A DNA stretch of 64,000 nt from Heligmosomoides polygyrus polygyrus (lineage: Eukaryota; Nematoda; Chromadorea; Rhabditida; Heligmosomidae): NCBI GenBank assembly GCA_947396885.1, contig OX377206.1:50513631-50577630 (forward strand), in the 5' to 3' direction. A model generated the notes under the pieces. The model had not been told where the DNA came from. It saw only the letters and a program-made list of their open reading frames with translations, and made no database searches. How positions within the stretch are numbered: position 1 is the first letter of the stretch; each line of letters begins with the position of its first letter. The position numbers and the translations under genes are program-made. Below are positions 42,301 through 53,829 of the stretch, in pieces.

Positions 42301-43689
42301 TAGCCTTCTTGCCACCCAAGGCTGCGCCAAGATTCAGAGCAGTACCGCAGAATAATAGAGATTCAACGAAGTCGGTTGGGGTGGTCGCAGAGCCGTTGAG
42401 AACACGACCGCACGCGGTGTTGCCACGCGATATCGAATTAGTTAAGGTATTCTTAGAGAGACGATTCTTTAAAAGCATTTTCCGGGCGATTCACATGGTT
42501 ACTGTGATAAGTTCGTAATTTTAACGCATTCGTCTTCTCTACTGCTTACCTTCTATGTGGATGTAATAACTCTTTGAGTGTGTTAGGCCTAGTTAATGAT
42601 TTGCAGTTGATACCCCACGAAAAAGCTAGCATTCCATCCATCCCACATAACTTGACGTTCAAATGTGCTAGACATTAAAATACTGTCGAACAAAGTAATG
42701 GTTCTAATCAGGCTGCGAGCCATGCAGACATGCGTTATGCAGACTTCATCCGCCTTATTATTTGACGCCGTTGGAAGAATTACTCATCCAAGTATCATTC
42801 TACTTTGCAGTTTAAATCAAAAACAGAACAAGGCGACTGATGAGTAAAACAACCGTGCCCACAGAGCGTAAACGGACGAAGTATCTTCTCTCTATTTTTG
42901 CGCAGTCATTTTAAATTTCAAAAAATGAACACTGTAAATTGTAAGCTGTACAATTAAATGATAGATAATTCTCTGAAGGAATAATTTCTCAAGCCCTCTT
43001 GCATTCTCAGGGCATTCTAAGGAGGCTTTTATGTCGAGGAAGCATCAGTTAAGAGGAGTGGCAAAAATTTTGCATAGCAAAACAGCCTTGGTTTCACAGC
43101 TAGACGTTCTTGTTACTGCTACTTCTTGATAAGGTTAGTAGCAGATCACCGAGTCTAGAGATTTGGTTAGCTTGAGAGCAAATCGAGCTTGAAATCGGTT
43201 GGAAGAGCACAAAAGAATCGATTCTTTCTGCTCACCAGCTCAAAAATTCCATAGAACGTAGTTAACCTTGTATGTGTACTATAATTCAAAAAATTAATTT
43301 TTCCTATTCAAATAGTAATAATTTAAAAAATAATTTAAACTATTTAAATGACTATGAATTCCTTGTCACTTAACAGGGCATTAACTTATAAACAGCTGTT
43401 GAAAGAGAGCAATATAAAACCAGTTTTAATTTTTGTTTTTTGTTTGTTATCCGTTTTTCCGGTATCAGACATATCTCGAACAAAATTGTCCGTTATCTGT
43501 GTTTTAAAATTTTGCTATCCGCTCGACCCTGCTCCCTAGGTGTTCCATCCTTAACCTGTGAGACAAAGACTGTTGTCCAAATGTTCTGTGTGAAGCTTGA
43601 TCTGATCGCTTCGTGCTGAAGGGCATGTTCAAGGGTAGTTTTTTGTGGTAGGACCGTCTCTGTCGTCATCCTCGAGTGCTCAAAAGCTC
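42301..43689. other. No recognisable gene
   Basis: May include the CR1 5' UTR near its left edge. Otherwise AT-rich intergenic sequence with short frames only. Confidence 0.4.
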
Positions 43690-43788
43690 GTGGCCTCGTG
43701 TCACTGACACTACCCTTTCTAACTGCAATCCCTCAGCAGCGCGTCAGAGTGGGATCCCGGTGCGGCCATTCACGCCGCGCCTCGACGG

Positions 43789-43798
43789 GGTATAAAAG
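43789..43798 (+). promoter_or_regulatory. TATA-box-like motif
   Basis: GGTATAAAAG in a GC-rich setting, 14 bp before the inverted repeat that begins at 43,804. No clear downstream coding region, so promoter activity is speculative. Confidence 0.25.
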
Positions 43799-43803
43799 CC
43801 GCC

Positions 43804-43835
43804 CTAGACGTCCTCCCTTCTCAGCGTTCCCATCC
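43804..43835. repeat. Left arm of a 32-bp inverted repeat (with 45,705-45,736)
   Basis: CTAGACGTCCTCCCTTCTCA and the next 12 bases recur in reverse complement at 45705-45736 with one mismatch; weaker similarity extends ~20 bp further inward. They bracket 1.9 kb that includes the PHD-like fragment. Confidence 0.7.
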
Positions 43836-44457
43836 TTCATATTTCGTGCTTCTTTCTTTTATCGTTGTAGTATTAGTGTTTTATCCTTTCTCATTAACGG
43901 TCCTAGTATGAATTCCCTACGTGAGCACCACTTTGGAAGTGATTTTTGAAGATATGAACAAAACATTGAAACAGTGCAGATATTTCCTGAAAGAAGTTTT
44001 GTCCCATATCCTCCATGGTTGATATATGTTCACTTTTCTAATTTATTTTAAAAAGCTTTGTCGGAACAGGTGAATAGGGTGCAACACCTTGTATACCATT
44101 TCACGTCGAATTAGACACTACTAAAATCAACATGGACGACACTCTGTCAACCTAGCCTAATACTTCTGAAATCGAAAAGAATGATTGTTTCAAAGCTTGT
44201 TTTAAAGATAGGAAAACGGCTATTTTCTAGAGCCAAAAATGAGATTGCGCTCCTTTTACAAGACGTCACGATTTTTATTCGATTGATAGCAGAATTTCTG
44301 CTTGCATGGAGTTTGACACCTGCTAACGATACAACAAAAACAGCCATAAGGAACACACAAATCCTCTGATAATTCATGAGTACCATTTACACTAATAATC
44401 AATTAAAAGTTGCTGCGAACGTTTTAAATGCATGGGACGATCTGGTCTTTTAATGCG

Positions 44458-44943
44458 TTATATGTTTGCTTCTTTGCTGTGCCTTGAGACAAATTTTAGT
44501 TTGTTATTTTTCGATAAAAAATAAATTTTTATAAAATTGTTACATTTATTGGCTGGGGCAGATAAACTAAAAATTTCCAAAGAAAGCTGAAAAAATTTCC
44601 TTGAATAAAAAATTATTTTAAAAATTATTTTGACCATCTTAATGAGTCTGCAGCTTAAACTGCCCGAAGGTAATTTCGATTTGGAAGAGTTCGGTTTGAT
44701 TTCAAGAGTCCTAAAGCTAGCGTAGAAAGCGTAGAAAAGTGTTTTATTTGATTCGAAAGGTGTAATTTGGTTTGAAAAGCATAACTTGATTTGAAAAATC
44801 TCCAGTTCGACGTGGAAATGGTAGACATGACGGCCAATTTTTGCCTTGATCAGAACCAAAATAAATGTAGGATTACAAACTAAGGTTTTGAGAAAGAAAA
44901 GAAAGCTCGGTGTCACATCCAGTCTCCCTTCACACCGGGTCAA
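44458..44943 (-). other. Unassigned 161-codon frame in AT-rich repeat
   Basis: Lys/Phe/Ile-rich, no domain, and its sequence overlaps a dispersed repeat shared with 5,770-5,910. I do not consider it a gene. Confidence 0.25.
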
Positions 44944-44977
44944 ATGAAAAGCCGTGTGGGCACTGCCCTACTTATTG

Positions 44978-45436
44978 TTAGGAATGAGATTTCTTAAATA
45001 GCAGATGATTTTTCATGCTGATGTTATTGTCGAATGGTTCTTTGTTCAATAGCTGGATTCTGCTTGTTTTCATCTCTTGACAGTTTTCACAGCTGTCACT
45101 GAACATCGACTGGTTTTTAATGATTACCTTATGTAAGCGCAATAAAGATAAACATAAGCATATGTTATTGGCGACGGAAGTTCCATGTGTCCCATCGCTA
45201 ATACCTAAGGTGCACATAACGTGAGCCCAGGCACCGCAACTTTTCCGACTAGAATAAATTACCAGATCGATTTCAAAGACATCGTCCTCTAATGTTGCTC
45301 CTTTCACACAAAGCGAGCAGCTTTCCAGCAGTGTACGTTTTATTCGAGGAATTTTCTCAGCTTCTCGGTCAGAAAGTCTGCATCGGGATGTCTCATTTTC
45401 GTCCTCTTCTCAGCATTAAGGATCGCTCTCTGTGTA
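44978..45436 (-). pseudogene. Possible PHD-finger-like gene fragment
   Basis: A frame from about 45,405 to 44978 contains ESCSLCVKGATLEDD and, 26 residues on, SCGAWAHVMCTLGISDG. The spacing C-x2-C ... W-x-H-x2-C resembles the extended PHD fingers of chromatin proteins, where WxHV-C-L motifs close the domain. A good acceptor TTTTTACACAG lies at ~45,446-45,436 on the minus strand, and a possible donor (TTAG/GTATTAG) follows the CTL codons near 45,205. The frame entered from the acceptor does not match the PHD-like frame, so it is broken or incompletely understood. Could be a captured host exon inside the 43.8-45.7 kb inverted repeat. Confidence 0.3.
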
Positions 45437-45704
45437 AAAATAAAACAGTAAAGTGAAGGTATATTAACCATATGTCTGCAGAGGTGACATGACTCCTTCG
45501 ATAGAACGTATAAAATTGGCATTCGCGGGTTGATGTGCAAGTTTGCGGGATACTGTAGCGTGCGGCTGCTGACGTTGCGTCGTGGATCGTGTCGGCGTGT
45601 CTTCTACGCCCTTGATGGCACTCCCGGCGATCGTGGAGCAGAGGATAGTGGCGTTGCTTCATGCGAGGGCGTTCGGGGGTTAGGGAATTGAGCACAAAAT
45701 AGAG

Positions 45705-45736
45705 GGATGGGAACGTTGAGAAGGGAGGACGTCTAG
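45705..45736. repeat. Right arm of the 32-bp inverted repeat
   Basis: Reverse complement of 43804-43835 with one mismatch. Confidence 0.7.
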
Positions 45737-46245
45737 CGCGCTCCAATGAGAGTGATGAGGACGTGTTTTTGCAGTGCCTGTTAACTTCACCCTAGTCAGA
45801 GCGCAGACAGCGCGAGTGCGCAGAGACGATAGCGCGAGGCGCATCGAGCGCTGTCTTCCTTGCGGCGCGAGATACGTTTCCGATGGGAACGTGCTAGCGA
45901 CTGTGCCTGGATAGCAAAAGTGTGCTGCTAAACTCTATCCTCTTCCATGCGGCTCAAGCGTATCTGATTGGAGCACGCTAATCACTGTGGCTGGATAGAA
46001 ACAGTGTGTTCCGAGCCTGCAGCGGGATAACAAAACACTGCTGCTGTTCCAACTGCAGCTTCTGTTTCCAACTGCAGTTGCCAGACTGCTGAAGGGAGCG
46101 TGGCTGGGCGGATTCTCGAACCTGAATGTCCGAGGCCGAGAATCGGAGGAGAGACATAATTCCGTGCGGATACTGCCGCTCGTCGCCGTGCGGTGCAGGC
46201 TGAGGAGGAGCACTCGTCATTGACTGCCACTGCCTTTTTCCTACT
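45737..46245. other. No recognisable gene
   Basis: GC-rich with several overlapping minus-strand frames of ~80-90 codons in all three frames, which argues against any one being real. Contains an internal near-repeat (gattggagcac...actgtg at 45,890 and 45,970). Confidence 0.35.
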
Positions 46246-46259
46246 CCTCGTGGTTCTTC

Positions 46260-46675
46260 CTTCTTACAATGAGAGCCTCCAAGCTTGCGGTGAGCTTTTG
46301 CGCTGCAATTTTTACAGGACGTAGAGAATAGCTATGGTTTTGAACTTCATGGGTGGAGTCCAAAGCCATAGCTATTTTCAATTTTTTTGGGAATGCTCTT
46401 CTGTTCTCGAAAAAAGCCGTGCGAAAAGGTGCACGAAATTCATCACGTCCTGCTGCCAACCCAACGAATGTGGTCGGTTGGCGCAGTGGCTAGTGTTCTC
46501 GCTTCACAGGAACTGGTCGTGGATTCGATTCCCTACGCTGGTGTTTTTGCATTTTGCGATTTATCGTCAGTGATACCCTTTATCTCCATTTTCAACACAT
46601 TTTTGAACAAAGCCATGGTAACAAATGTCGCTTACGTTCATCGTGCTCTTTGAAAGTGGAAACGTGAGAATTTTT
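46260..46675 (+). repeat. tRNA-derived SINE copy 1
   Basis: The tRNA-like head is at ~46,470-46,540: TTGGCGCAGTGGCTAGTGTT (A box) and GATTCGATTCCC (B box). Upstream arm GGTGAGCTTTTGCG at 46,290 and downstream ttttgcattttgcgatttat and ttttgaacaaagccatggta complete the unit. Other copies: 49,454-49,690 (-), 50,055-50,270 (-), 53,830-54,130 (+) and 54,780-55,085 (-). Confidence 0.65.
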
Positions 46676-46679
46676 GAGT

Positions 46680-47295
46680 TCCAGGTTATGCAAGTCAAAA
46701 ACTGATGCCAGATTCGTGATCAGTACCCCAAATAACCCCACGCACAAAGTTTGGGCGATATTGTGCTTCTGACCTCACCACCCTCACTTACTCCCACCTA
46801 CCTATCTAAAATACCGCATATCCAGAAACCGATGTCAGATTCGTGATTAGCACTTCAAATCACACCCGTAGGCAAAGTATGAATAACGTTTTTTCGACAT
46901 CGTTAGTACACTGCATGGGCCCCTTTTGATTTCCGAGCAGTCAAGCTGCGAAATACGCAGCTCACATGCTGAACATCTACGGTTCTCTCTACCGCCCGTT
47001 CAAAAACAGGACTTAGTAGCACCAACATTTTAGCCTCTGTGCAGCCCTCAGCCATTTAACGTATTCGATTGGTTTCCACCTCGAATGGCTTCGCATCGCA
47101 TCGCCCTAGTTTGACAATAATGAGGGAGGTGCAAAGCCCTGTCTATAGGCCCAGGCTCGAGTGAGGGTGGTGAGGTAGGATGCACCAATTTCGTCCAAAC
47201 CTTATCCATGGAAGTTATTTGGAGTGCTGATCACGAATCTGGCATAAGTTCTTGACTTGCTTAACCTGGAAGATAAATATTCTCACCTTTCCACT
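46680..47295. repeat. Dispersed repeat with 'cagattcgtgatcagcacc' core
   Basis: GCCAGATTCGTGATCAGTACC at 46,700 and a variant at 46,830 precede CCAAATAACCC or close. Related phrases are at 15,550 (inverted), 17,745, 49,680-49,760 and 49,825-49,890. A common genomic repeat; no gene. Confidence 0.5.
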
Positions 47296-47556
47296 TTAAC
47301 CCGCTGACGACCGCCCGCGGTTACAGAACTGTTCGCTGCTGCCAATTTTTCGCTTTTTAAAACATTTACGGGTATTCATTAGATATGCTGAATCCTAGCA
47401 ATGTTACTGCACTGTGTTCCGGAGGTCATTTACTTCTAAGCGTTGACAGAAACAAACAATCAACACTACACACTATTTAACCTTCACCAAAATCGATTCT
47501 GCTCACAAACAACTGCTCACATCTTACAAAAATAGTCATGCACAAAATAACCGGTT

Positions 47557-47760
47557 TCATTTCTTGTAAAATTTTTGAAAACAATCTAGACGAACACATT
47601 TCAAACACTTGCTACATCGTGTGGTCACCTTTTTTACACGATTCGTGACGAACATGCGCCGTTTTCCGTTGCAGACTTTCTTATAGCAGCAAATACATCT
47701 TCTACATTCTGTTGTTGAATCTTTTCTGGCGTTCTCCAATATGTGGCTAAGTCTTAGGCC
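47557..47760 (-). pseudogene. piggyBac transposase C-terminal zinc-ribbon fragment
   Basis: Minus frame: LSHILENARKDSTTECRRC, then CCYKK, KKVTTRCSKCLKCVRLDCF and QKFYKK, stop at 47557. The C-x2-C ... C-x2-C-x-x-C...CF-x-x-Y/F arrangement is the small Cys-rich domain at the end of piggyBac transposases that binds the TIR. The catalytic part is absent, cut off at ~47,755 by the GC-rich element. Confidence 0.7.
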
Positions 47761-49328
47761 AATGTTATACTTCGGCGACGCGTCGGCCGACGTCGGCGAC
47801 GCTGTGCTTTGCGGGCAGCTACGCACTGCGTGGCAGCCCGCCCAACACAGCGTCGCCGACGACGTCGCCGAGAGCTCCGCAGGGGGGTGTTATACTTCCG
47901 CCGCCGACGTCGCCACCGACGTCGCCACAGACGTCGGCGGCGACGTCGGCGGCGACGTCGGTGGCGACGTCGTCCGTGGGTCGGTCGCCGCGCTGTGCAC
48001 GGCGGCGGGCCGTCGCCGGCCTCATTCAAGGCTGGGAAAAAATGCGCTCAGAGGGAGTATTTTGTTTGTGGGTGGGTTCTTCGTTCCCGGCACTGTCAAC
48101 ATCCTCGGCGGACCTCGAATTACGAAATCGAAAGTGCAAAAACGCCCATCTTGCGGGCACAAATGGTGCCTTTTTTACTCTTCATGTCCATTTAAAGTTA
48201 GTCACATGAGGACTTCACAGAATTCTTGTGGTTTTTAATATGTAGCAGTTCTATTCCAACGAAAAATGTTTTCTTTAAGGCTTGCAGAAAAATATGTAAA
48301 AAGTTACTTTGGTGTGTTCTTTAACAAACAACGAAATTGAGGCAGATAACAGAGTTTCAACAGAAAAAAGGCATAAAAATATACGTATCTCTACCTGATA
48401 GACGGAAGTGAGTGTTTTTTTTATACTGCCTAATTCTAATAATACTGGGTGTCTCAAGAAATGAATGCACTGTTAGAAAGGTGATAACTTTGGTCACAAA
48501 AAGGTACTGAAGAAGTTAAATGCTCATATAAAATCTTAAGCAAATAGGAATTTTTTGACGTATGAACGTATAGATTGCGCCATGCACACGTCTGTTTTTA
48601 TCTGCTTTTTTGATGTTTAGAACTTGACAACGACGTGAAAGACACGTAGCATGCGAGTTTAGTGATTACAGAATTTAAATGTGGGCAGCAGACCTATTTT
48701 CCGAAACGGATTCTGGGGACTGATGAAGCAACATTAAAGCTGAATGGAGAGGTTAATCAGCATAACTGCAGCTACTGGGCGGCGGAAAAGGCTATTGGCC
48801 AATGGCGTATACCCCGCGGCATATCGCGGGCAGTGACTTCAGGGTATCGTGGGTCAGATAGCCTGCTATAGGCAAATTATAGCAGCTATGCCAGGGGGCG
48901 TAGCCCTGCTCATGGCGGACATAAATACCCGTTACGAGCGTACCAGGGTGGTCTTTTTTGTGGTAGTACATGGCAGTTCTGCTAATTGCAAACTCATTTG
49001 GTGTTGCTTCTTTCATCTCGCAATGTATGCAATCGGCAGACTGGTGGCCAAATGATGACATTGAAAGCGCGCTCCGATGCTAAAAATGCGCTCCGATGCT
49101 CTCCTGTCAACGACGTCCCCGACGCCGCCACAGAATCTGTTGACGACGTCGCCGACGTCGACCACGCGTCTGTGGCGACGTCGGCGGCGTCTGTGGCGAC
49201 GTCGGCTGCGTCTGTCGCGACGTCGGCGACGTCGCTGGTGACGTCAGCGTCGGCCGACGTCGGTGACGGGCCGTCGCTGACGTGTCGCAGCGTCGGCGAC
49301 GCGTCGCCGAAGTATAACATAGGCCTTA
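47752..49328. mobile_element. GC-rich element with ~40-bp TIRs inside the piggyBac
   Basis: Left end TTAGGCCAATGTTATACTTC and complement of right end TAAGGCCTATGTTATACTTC, then GGCGACGCGTCG in both. Interiors of both arms are long runs of GACGTCGGC/GCCGACGTC. Frames through them encode Arg- or Asp/Val-rich repeats and are artefacts. Same terminus as 242-257. Confidence 0.7.
48444..48790 (+). pseudogene. Mariner-like transposase scrap with one TIR
   Basis: CTGGGTGTCTCAAGAAATGA at ~48,446 has the look of a mariner-type terminus preceded by TA. Downstream the frame from 48,662 includes TDEATLKLNGEVNQHNCSYW, the D-E-A-x-F-x-L-x-G-x-V-N-x-H-N-x-x-Y-W signature around the first catalytic Asp of a mariner-related transposase family. 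Only this fragment survives. Confidence 0.6.
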
Positions 49329-49453
49329 GAGAGGGAACTTCATCTGGAAAATCGTGAAGTAGTGATTCCACGAGATTCGAGCCTCCGCGCGGTCCCAGCG
49401 CGCGGCCCAACGCGCCAAACACGCGATTTGCCGCGCGGTCGTCAAAGGGTTAA

Positions 49454-49690
49454 AAGAGCATGACGAACATAAACGACATTTGTTGCCATGTTTTTGTTCA
49501 AAAATGTGTTGGAAATGGGGGGTAGAGGTAAAGGGTCCCTGATAATAAATCGCAAAATGCAAAAACACCGGCGTAGGGGGGGGGGGGGTAATTGAACCCA
49601 CGACCCTTGAAGCGAGAACACCACCCATTGCGCCAACCGACCACATTCGGTGGGGTGGCAGCAGAACGTAATGAACTTCGCTCACGATTT
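49454..49690 (-). repeat. tRNA-derived SINE copy 2
   Basis: Minus strand: TTGGCGCAATGGGTGGTGTT (A box) and GGGTTCAATTACC (B box), flanked by the same arm phrases as 46,260-46,675. It abuts the right TTAA of the piggyBac and faces copy 1. Contains a G-run of uncertain length. Confidence 0.65.
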
Positions 49691-50054
49691 CACACGCCTT
49701 TTTCGAGCATAGAATAGCACCCCAAATAACCCCCCCCCCTCGACGAAGTTTCAGCGAAATCGGTGACCCTGCCTAGACCACCCTTGGTAACGGTATGGGT
49801 GGTCTCCGACCGAGTCGTGAAAAACGGATGTCAGATTCGTGATCAGCACCCGAAATAACCCCCCCCCCTAGACGAAGTTTCAGCGAAAAAAATTTTTTCG
49901 ACCGAAGTCGTGTCGGTGGAGTCGGAACTTTTAACTAGTGCCTTTTCTTTTTTTATTATGTTTATTAAGTTTTGTTTTTTTTTATTTCATTTTTACTTTT
50001 TGTTTTTGCTTTGCTTTGAATTTTTGACTTGCTTCACGTCATGAATAAAACATT

Positions 50055-50270
50055 TTACCTGAAACACGTTTCCGTCTTCAAATAGACGTAAATGCAAGTC
50101 GCCATCAGCCGTTCGCTCAAAAATGTGCTAAAAATGGAATTATAGATCCTCGTCGAAGATAAGTTACAAAATGCAAAAAAGCCGTCAGCGACGGGAACCG
50201 AACCAATGACCTCAATCCTGTGAAGCGAGCACCCTACCACTGCGCCGCCGCCGCTGCTGGCGGCGCTAGT
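50055..50270 (-). repeat. tRNA-derived SINE copy 3
   Basis: Minus strand: GCGCAGTGGTAGGGTGCTCG and GGTTCGGTTCCC, with downstream tttttgcattttgtaact as in copies 1 and 2. Confidence 0.6.
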
Positions 50271-51915
50271 AGCCGAACCGCTGATTACCGCGCAATACTG
50301 CGCCCATTGAGCGCGCCTAACACATGGAAGACACGGCGGCTTCCGCCGGCCATAACTCGCTTAGGAGATCCATTTAGCAAATTTGGTCTACATATCTGTG
50401 ATCAGCGTCTCGAGCTCTTTCACGTGATATAGGTATCATCCCGAAGTTCCATGGGAAGCTGACGGCATTCCCTGGTCAGTGTTTTGTCCTTCCCAGAGAA
50501 GTGTGGTACCGATTTACCGACCTCGAAGGGATGGAAGGGTGGTTGGTCTAGGGAGGAAACCAAGAACCGAACCAAGAACCTGGATTCGAGGTGCACATGA
50601 CTGCCACCATGTACTGCTGAGCTATCAGGAGCCCATTGATAGAGAATACAAAGACAATTACCCGATCGTGATTCAGTTTATGACTTTATCACTCTTTACT
50701 AAATTGTGACTCCAGAGTTTGAAGCAAAAACAATTTTCTTGATGGAAGGAGACTACTCAATTTTTAGATATACTTCAGTGTACTTTGATGTAGGTGATAA
50801 GAGAGGAATTTCACGCCCATCGACCACAATTTTGGGTCCCACGTTTACTATGGGATTAATTGGAAATGTGAGAATAAGAATACTCTGCAAATGTCTGAAT
50901 CAGTGATCAAGTACAGTTCAAAAGAGTTGAGAAAAGGTTTCTCTTGAACAAAAACATGTCGATCAGGTGTCAATTCGCTTACGGTTTTCTAATTTTTTCA
51001 TACTCATTTGAATCGGCGAATTGCTCACACACTTCAGTGCGTGTAACAAATGTGCTGTAGCAAAATCCACGGAGGCATCCGTGCAGCAGAAAATTCTGCA
51101 AAAGTATCGGTTTCCAGAATTCCGTGTACTATACTACCCTCACGACATGCGTCGCCGTAGCCCTGCAATTCACGTCGTTGGCGCGGAAGGGAGTATAGCT
51201 TAGGCCGAACAGGATGTATGCTAAAGCACTAACCTTCTTTAAATAAGCCACTCTCAGCAGGAAAGATGGAAAAATCTTAGAGCAAGCGCACTTCAAAACC
51301 CCTGCGCGCCCATTTTGTCGTTCTTGTGCAAAAGCACAGCACAGGGAGCGACGAACTGACGGTTGAGCACAACCACTTAATCAAAAATTCTACGTCGCCT
51401 AGACTAGCCCACTGCTTGATTCCTAGACAACACTGCTGCTTGAGCCAAAGTTGACGTTATGAGATTGACCAACGTACCGCGGAGGATGCCGGGTTGACCT
51501 CAACCTTTGGACATACATTTCGAAACACTGACGTCTTCCATATATACCGGAGAACTGACTTGCTGTCCAAATAGCAGCTTGTGAGATTGCTCAAATATAG
51601 AAGCAATTTATGAGATTGAGTACTTGGCCAGTAACGCCAAATATATTGGGGAATGCTCTGGCAATACGCGTAGAGGAACATCTATCCAGCAAAGGGTGTG
51701 GATTTCTAACCAGTCCACTTGCTTAGCATAGAATTCATGCACATAACTGAGACGATTATGAGATAAAGGCGTAGCAATTTGCCCATTGGCTGAGAGATCT
51801 CGGCTAGGAAAGTCTTGGAGGCGTTCTGCATTTCTACAAGAAATCCAGTAATAAACAACAGAAATGGACTCCACTGTGTTACGAGTGACTTTTCGCCGCC
51901 GTTTCCGCCTCATTG
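50271..51915. other. No recognisable gene
   Basis: Unassigned frames of 60-109 codons on both strands. No domain or structural repeat identified. Confidence 0.35.
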
Positions 51916-51921
51916 TGAACT

Positions 51922-52110
51922 CTAAAGGACTCCGCACACTTCTGGGGCAACACCGCAGCCGTCAGACGGCAAAATTCGGGCGGAGTCTTCACGTTGCGGC
52001 GCTCCTCCCCACTACGAAGGCGCCGTACTCCGAGGGTGCCGGAGCACGGCGCTGTCGCAGCGCACTCCAGTTGGGACCTACTCGCACCGAAGGAAACCGC
52101 ACTCCGATGG
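51922..52110. repeat. GC-rich MITE-like element
   Basis: Starts aaaggactccgcacacttct, like the MITE at 37,815. The interior is GCCG-rich. The right end is not clear. Confidence 0.4.
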
Positions 52111-52548
52111 GCGACGCGCGCACGAATCAAGAAATCAGTTGAAACTCTTCATTTCATCCACTCTATTCAGTAGAGTAGTAGCATAGGAGGTTGTTGAGAT
52201 GATGCGGCTCATTGATTTCCTGAAATGGAAGAACAAAGAAATAATATCACTACGAAACAACATCTCGCGGCAAAACTTCGAGCGATATATTTGTGGATTG
52301 ATTTTGGGGTTCTTGACGGAACAACAGCTTTAGCATTAAGGAACTTATCACAGCAAACCTATCAAGGGGGTAGTAAGCAAGCGAAATAGCTAACACCAAC
52401 ACAAGAATAACAAAATACCACCACAAACGTCGTCTGGATCGTCGACAATTAACAGCTGATTGGCCCTATCGATCAGCTAACTTAAAGAATGCATGTGTTT
52501 TCATTTCAGTTTCCCAGTGCGATCAGCTAGAGCGCATACAGTCCCTGC

Positions 52549-52618
52549 TTGCGGCATTGCCGCACCGACGGCAACAATGATTTGAAACATTATTACCGTC
52601 GGTGCGGCAATGCCGCAA
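52549..52618. repeat. Perfect 23-bp stem hairpin
   Basis: 52549-52571 (TTGCGGCATTGCCGCACCGA and CGG) is the exact reverse complement of 52596-52618; loop ~24 nt. It adjoins 'aaaagtgtgcgg' and a GC-rich MITE-like unit ending near 52,735 (gaagtgtgcggagcacttaa). Confidence 0.9.
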
Positions 52619-52739
52619 AAGTGTGCGGGTGCGGGACGGCGCCGGCTGCCGTTGTCGGTTGCCTCTGCGACCTTGCCCTATGATTAAGGATAGGGCTGCG
52701 GCAACGACGTGGAAGTGTGCGGAGCACTTAACTGACCGG

Positions 52740-53829
52740 TCGAAGCGCCTCCCACTCAGTGTGTTTCATTCTTCTGTACTGATCAATTAACGCCATCATC
52801 AGACCGTGCGGGGTCCTATGTGTGAGTTCTTCTTATTCATTTGGGCAATCCGTTGTGACTCTAGGGATGGGCCAAAAATTCTTCGGTAGTCGATTTGCTT
52901 GGTGAGCAGAGCGCAAACATAAGTCTGTGCTCCACTTTTAGCCTCTGAAGGCGAGAGAAAGTCGAAACGTCCGGCCGTTAATAAAGGCCCAACTACACAT
53001 CCCGTGTGGCATAAAAAACTGACATATGTAATTCAACATAGCGTTCCCTGAAAACCTAATCGTTTTAGCCACCAGTATGCGCTTTACTTCACGTTCCACT
53101 CGCCGGTTCGTTATATCACGTGTTGAGAGATAAATTCTCTTTCACCACAATTTACATTCCTTCAAAAGGACTGCTCGATAGAATTCTCTAGCGGCGAATT
53201 CTTCGGTATTTGTCCACTCGCAGTTCCGCTACGCGGCGGCCAAATCATGTGAGTCTTCGCAGCGCCTTTTATTAATCTTGCCCAACAAGTGAAAGCAGCG
53301 AGTGATTGACCGTTGTGAACAGTTAGCCTTCCACAATTGACTTTTCGATCTTGTTACAGGACTGGATCCTACAGTGACCTCGAACGATCACATATCGTAA
53401 AACACGTTTGGAAGAGGACTTCAAACGATACGAGTACGACAACTGTCATCATCACCTAAAATTTGCCCGTACCCAATGCGCCAAAATAATAACAAACGCT
53501 TGTTGTGGCTGTGCATTGGCTCCAATGACGCTCAAGTAGCTACTGGTATTCTCAGCGTCTCTTCGAAAAAGAGACTAATAGACTTCAGCGGCAACAACGA
53601 ACACAAGTATAATGGGAGATTTAGATTACAACAGAACATAGATAAATGAGGAGCAGAAGAGCTGCTTGAGAGTGGTGCTGAGAGTCCTGGTCTTCGGTTC
53701 CTTATATTAATAAACCTACCATGTGTGGCTGCCTTATCATTGTTGGACCTGACCTGCCTATGCGGTGGACACGACGTATCTGCCGGTCTCATTGGTAGTG
53801 CATCGCAGTCTTTACCAGCGCACTGACAA
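52740..53829. other. No recognisable gene
   Basis: A 103-codon minus frame (53843-53532) shows no domain. Nothing else seen. Confidence 0.35.

Larger units (their letters stand above)
47300..49449 (-). mobile_element. Composite piggyBac-like element, TTAA-flanked
   Basis: TTAA occurs at 47296-47299 and 49450-49453. The inner ends are inverted: left CCCGCTGACGACCGC, right (complement) CCCTTTGACGACCGC. TTAA duplication with CCC ends is diagnostic of piggyBac. The left part holds a transposase C-terminus; the centre is filled by a GC-rich TIR element and a different transposase scrap. Clearly a nonautonomous composite. Confidence 0.75.

Noticed and set aside
44458..44943. 161-codon minus frame as a gene
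   Set aside because: AT-rich, no domain, shares sequence with a dispersed repeat at 5.8 kb.
45935..46230. Three overlapping minus frames of 80-92 codons
   Set aside because: All three frames are open over the same GC-rich 250 bp, which indicates composition bias rather than coding.
47754..48238. Long Arg-rich or Asp/Val-rich frames on both strands
   Set aside because: They are translations of the self-complementary (GACGTCGGC)n low-complexity sequence; several frames are open at once.
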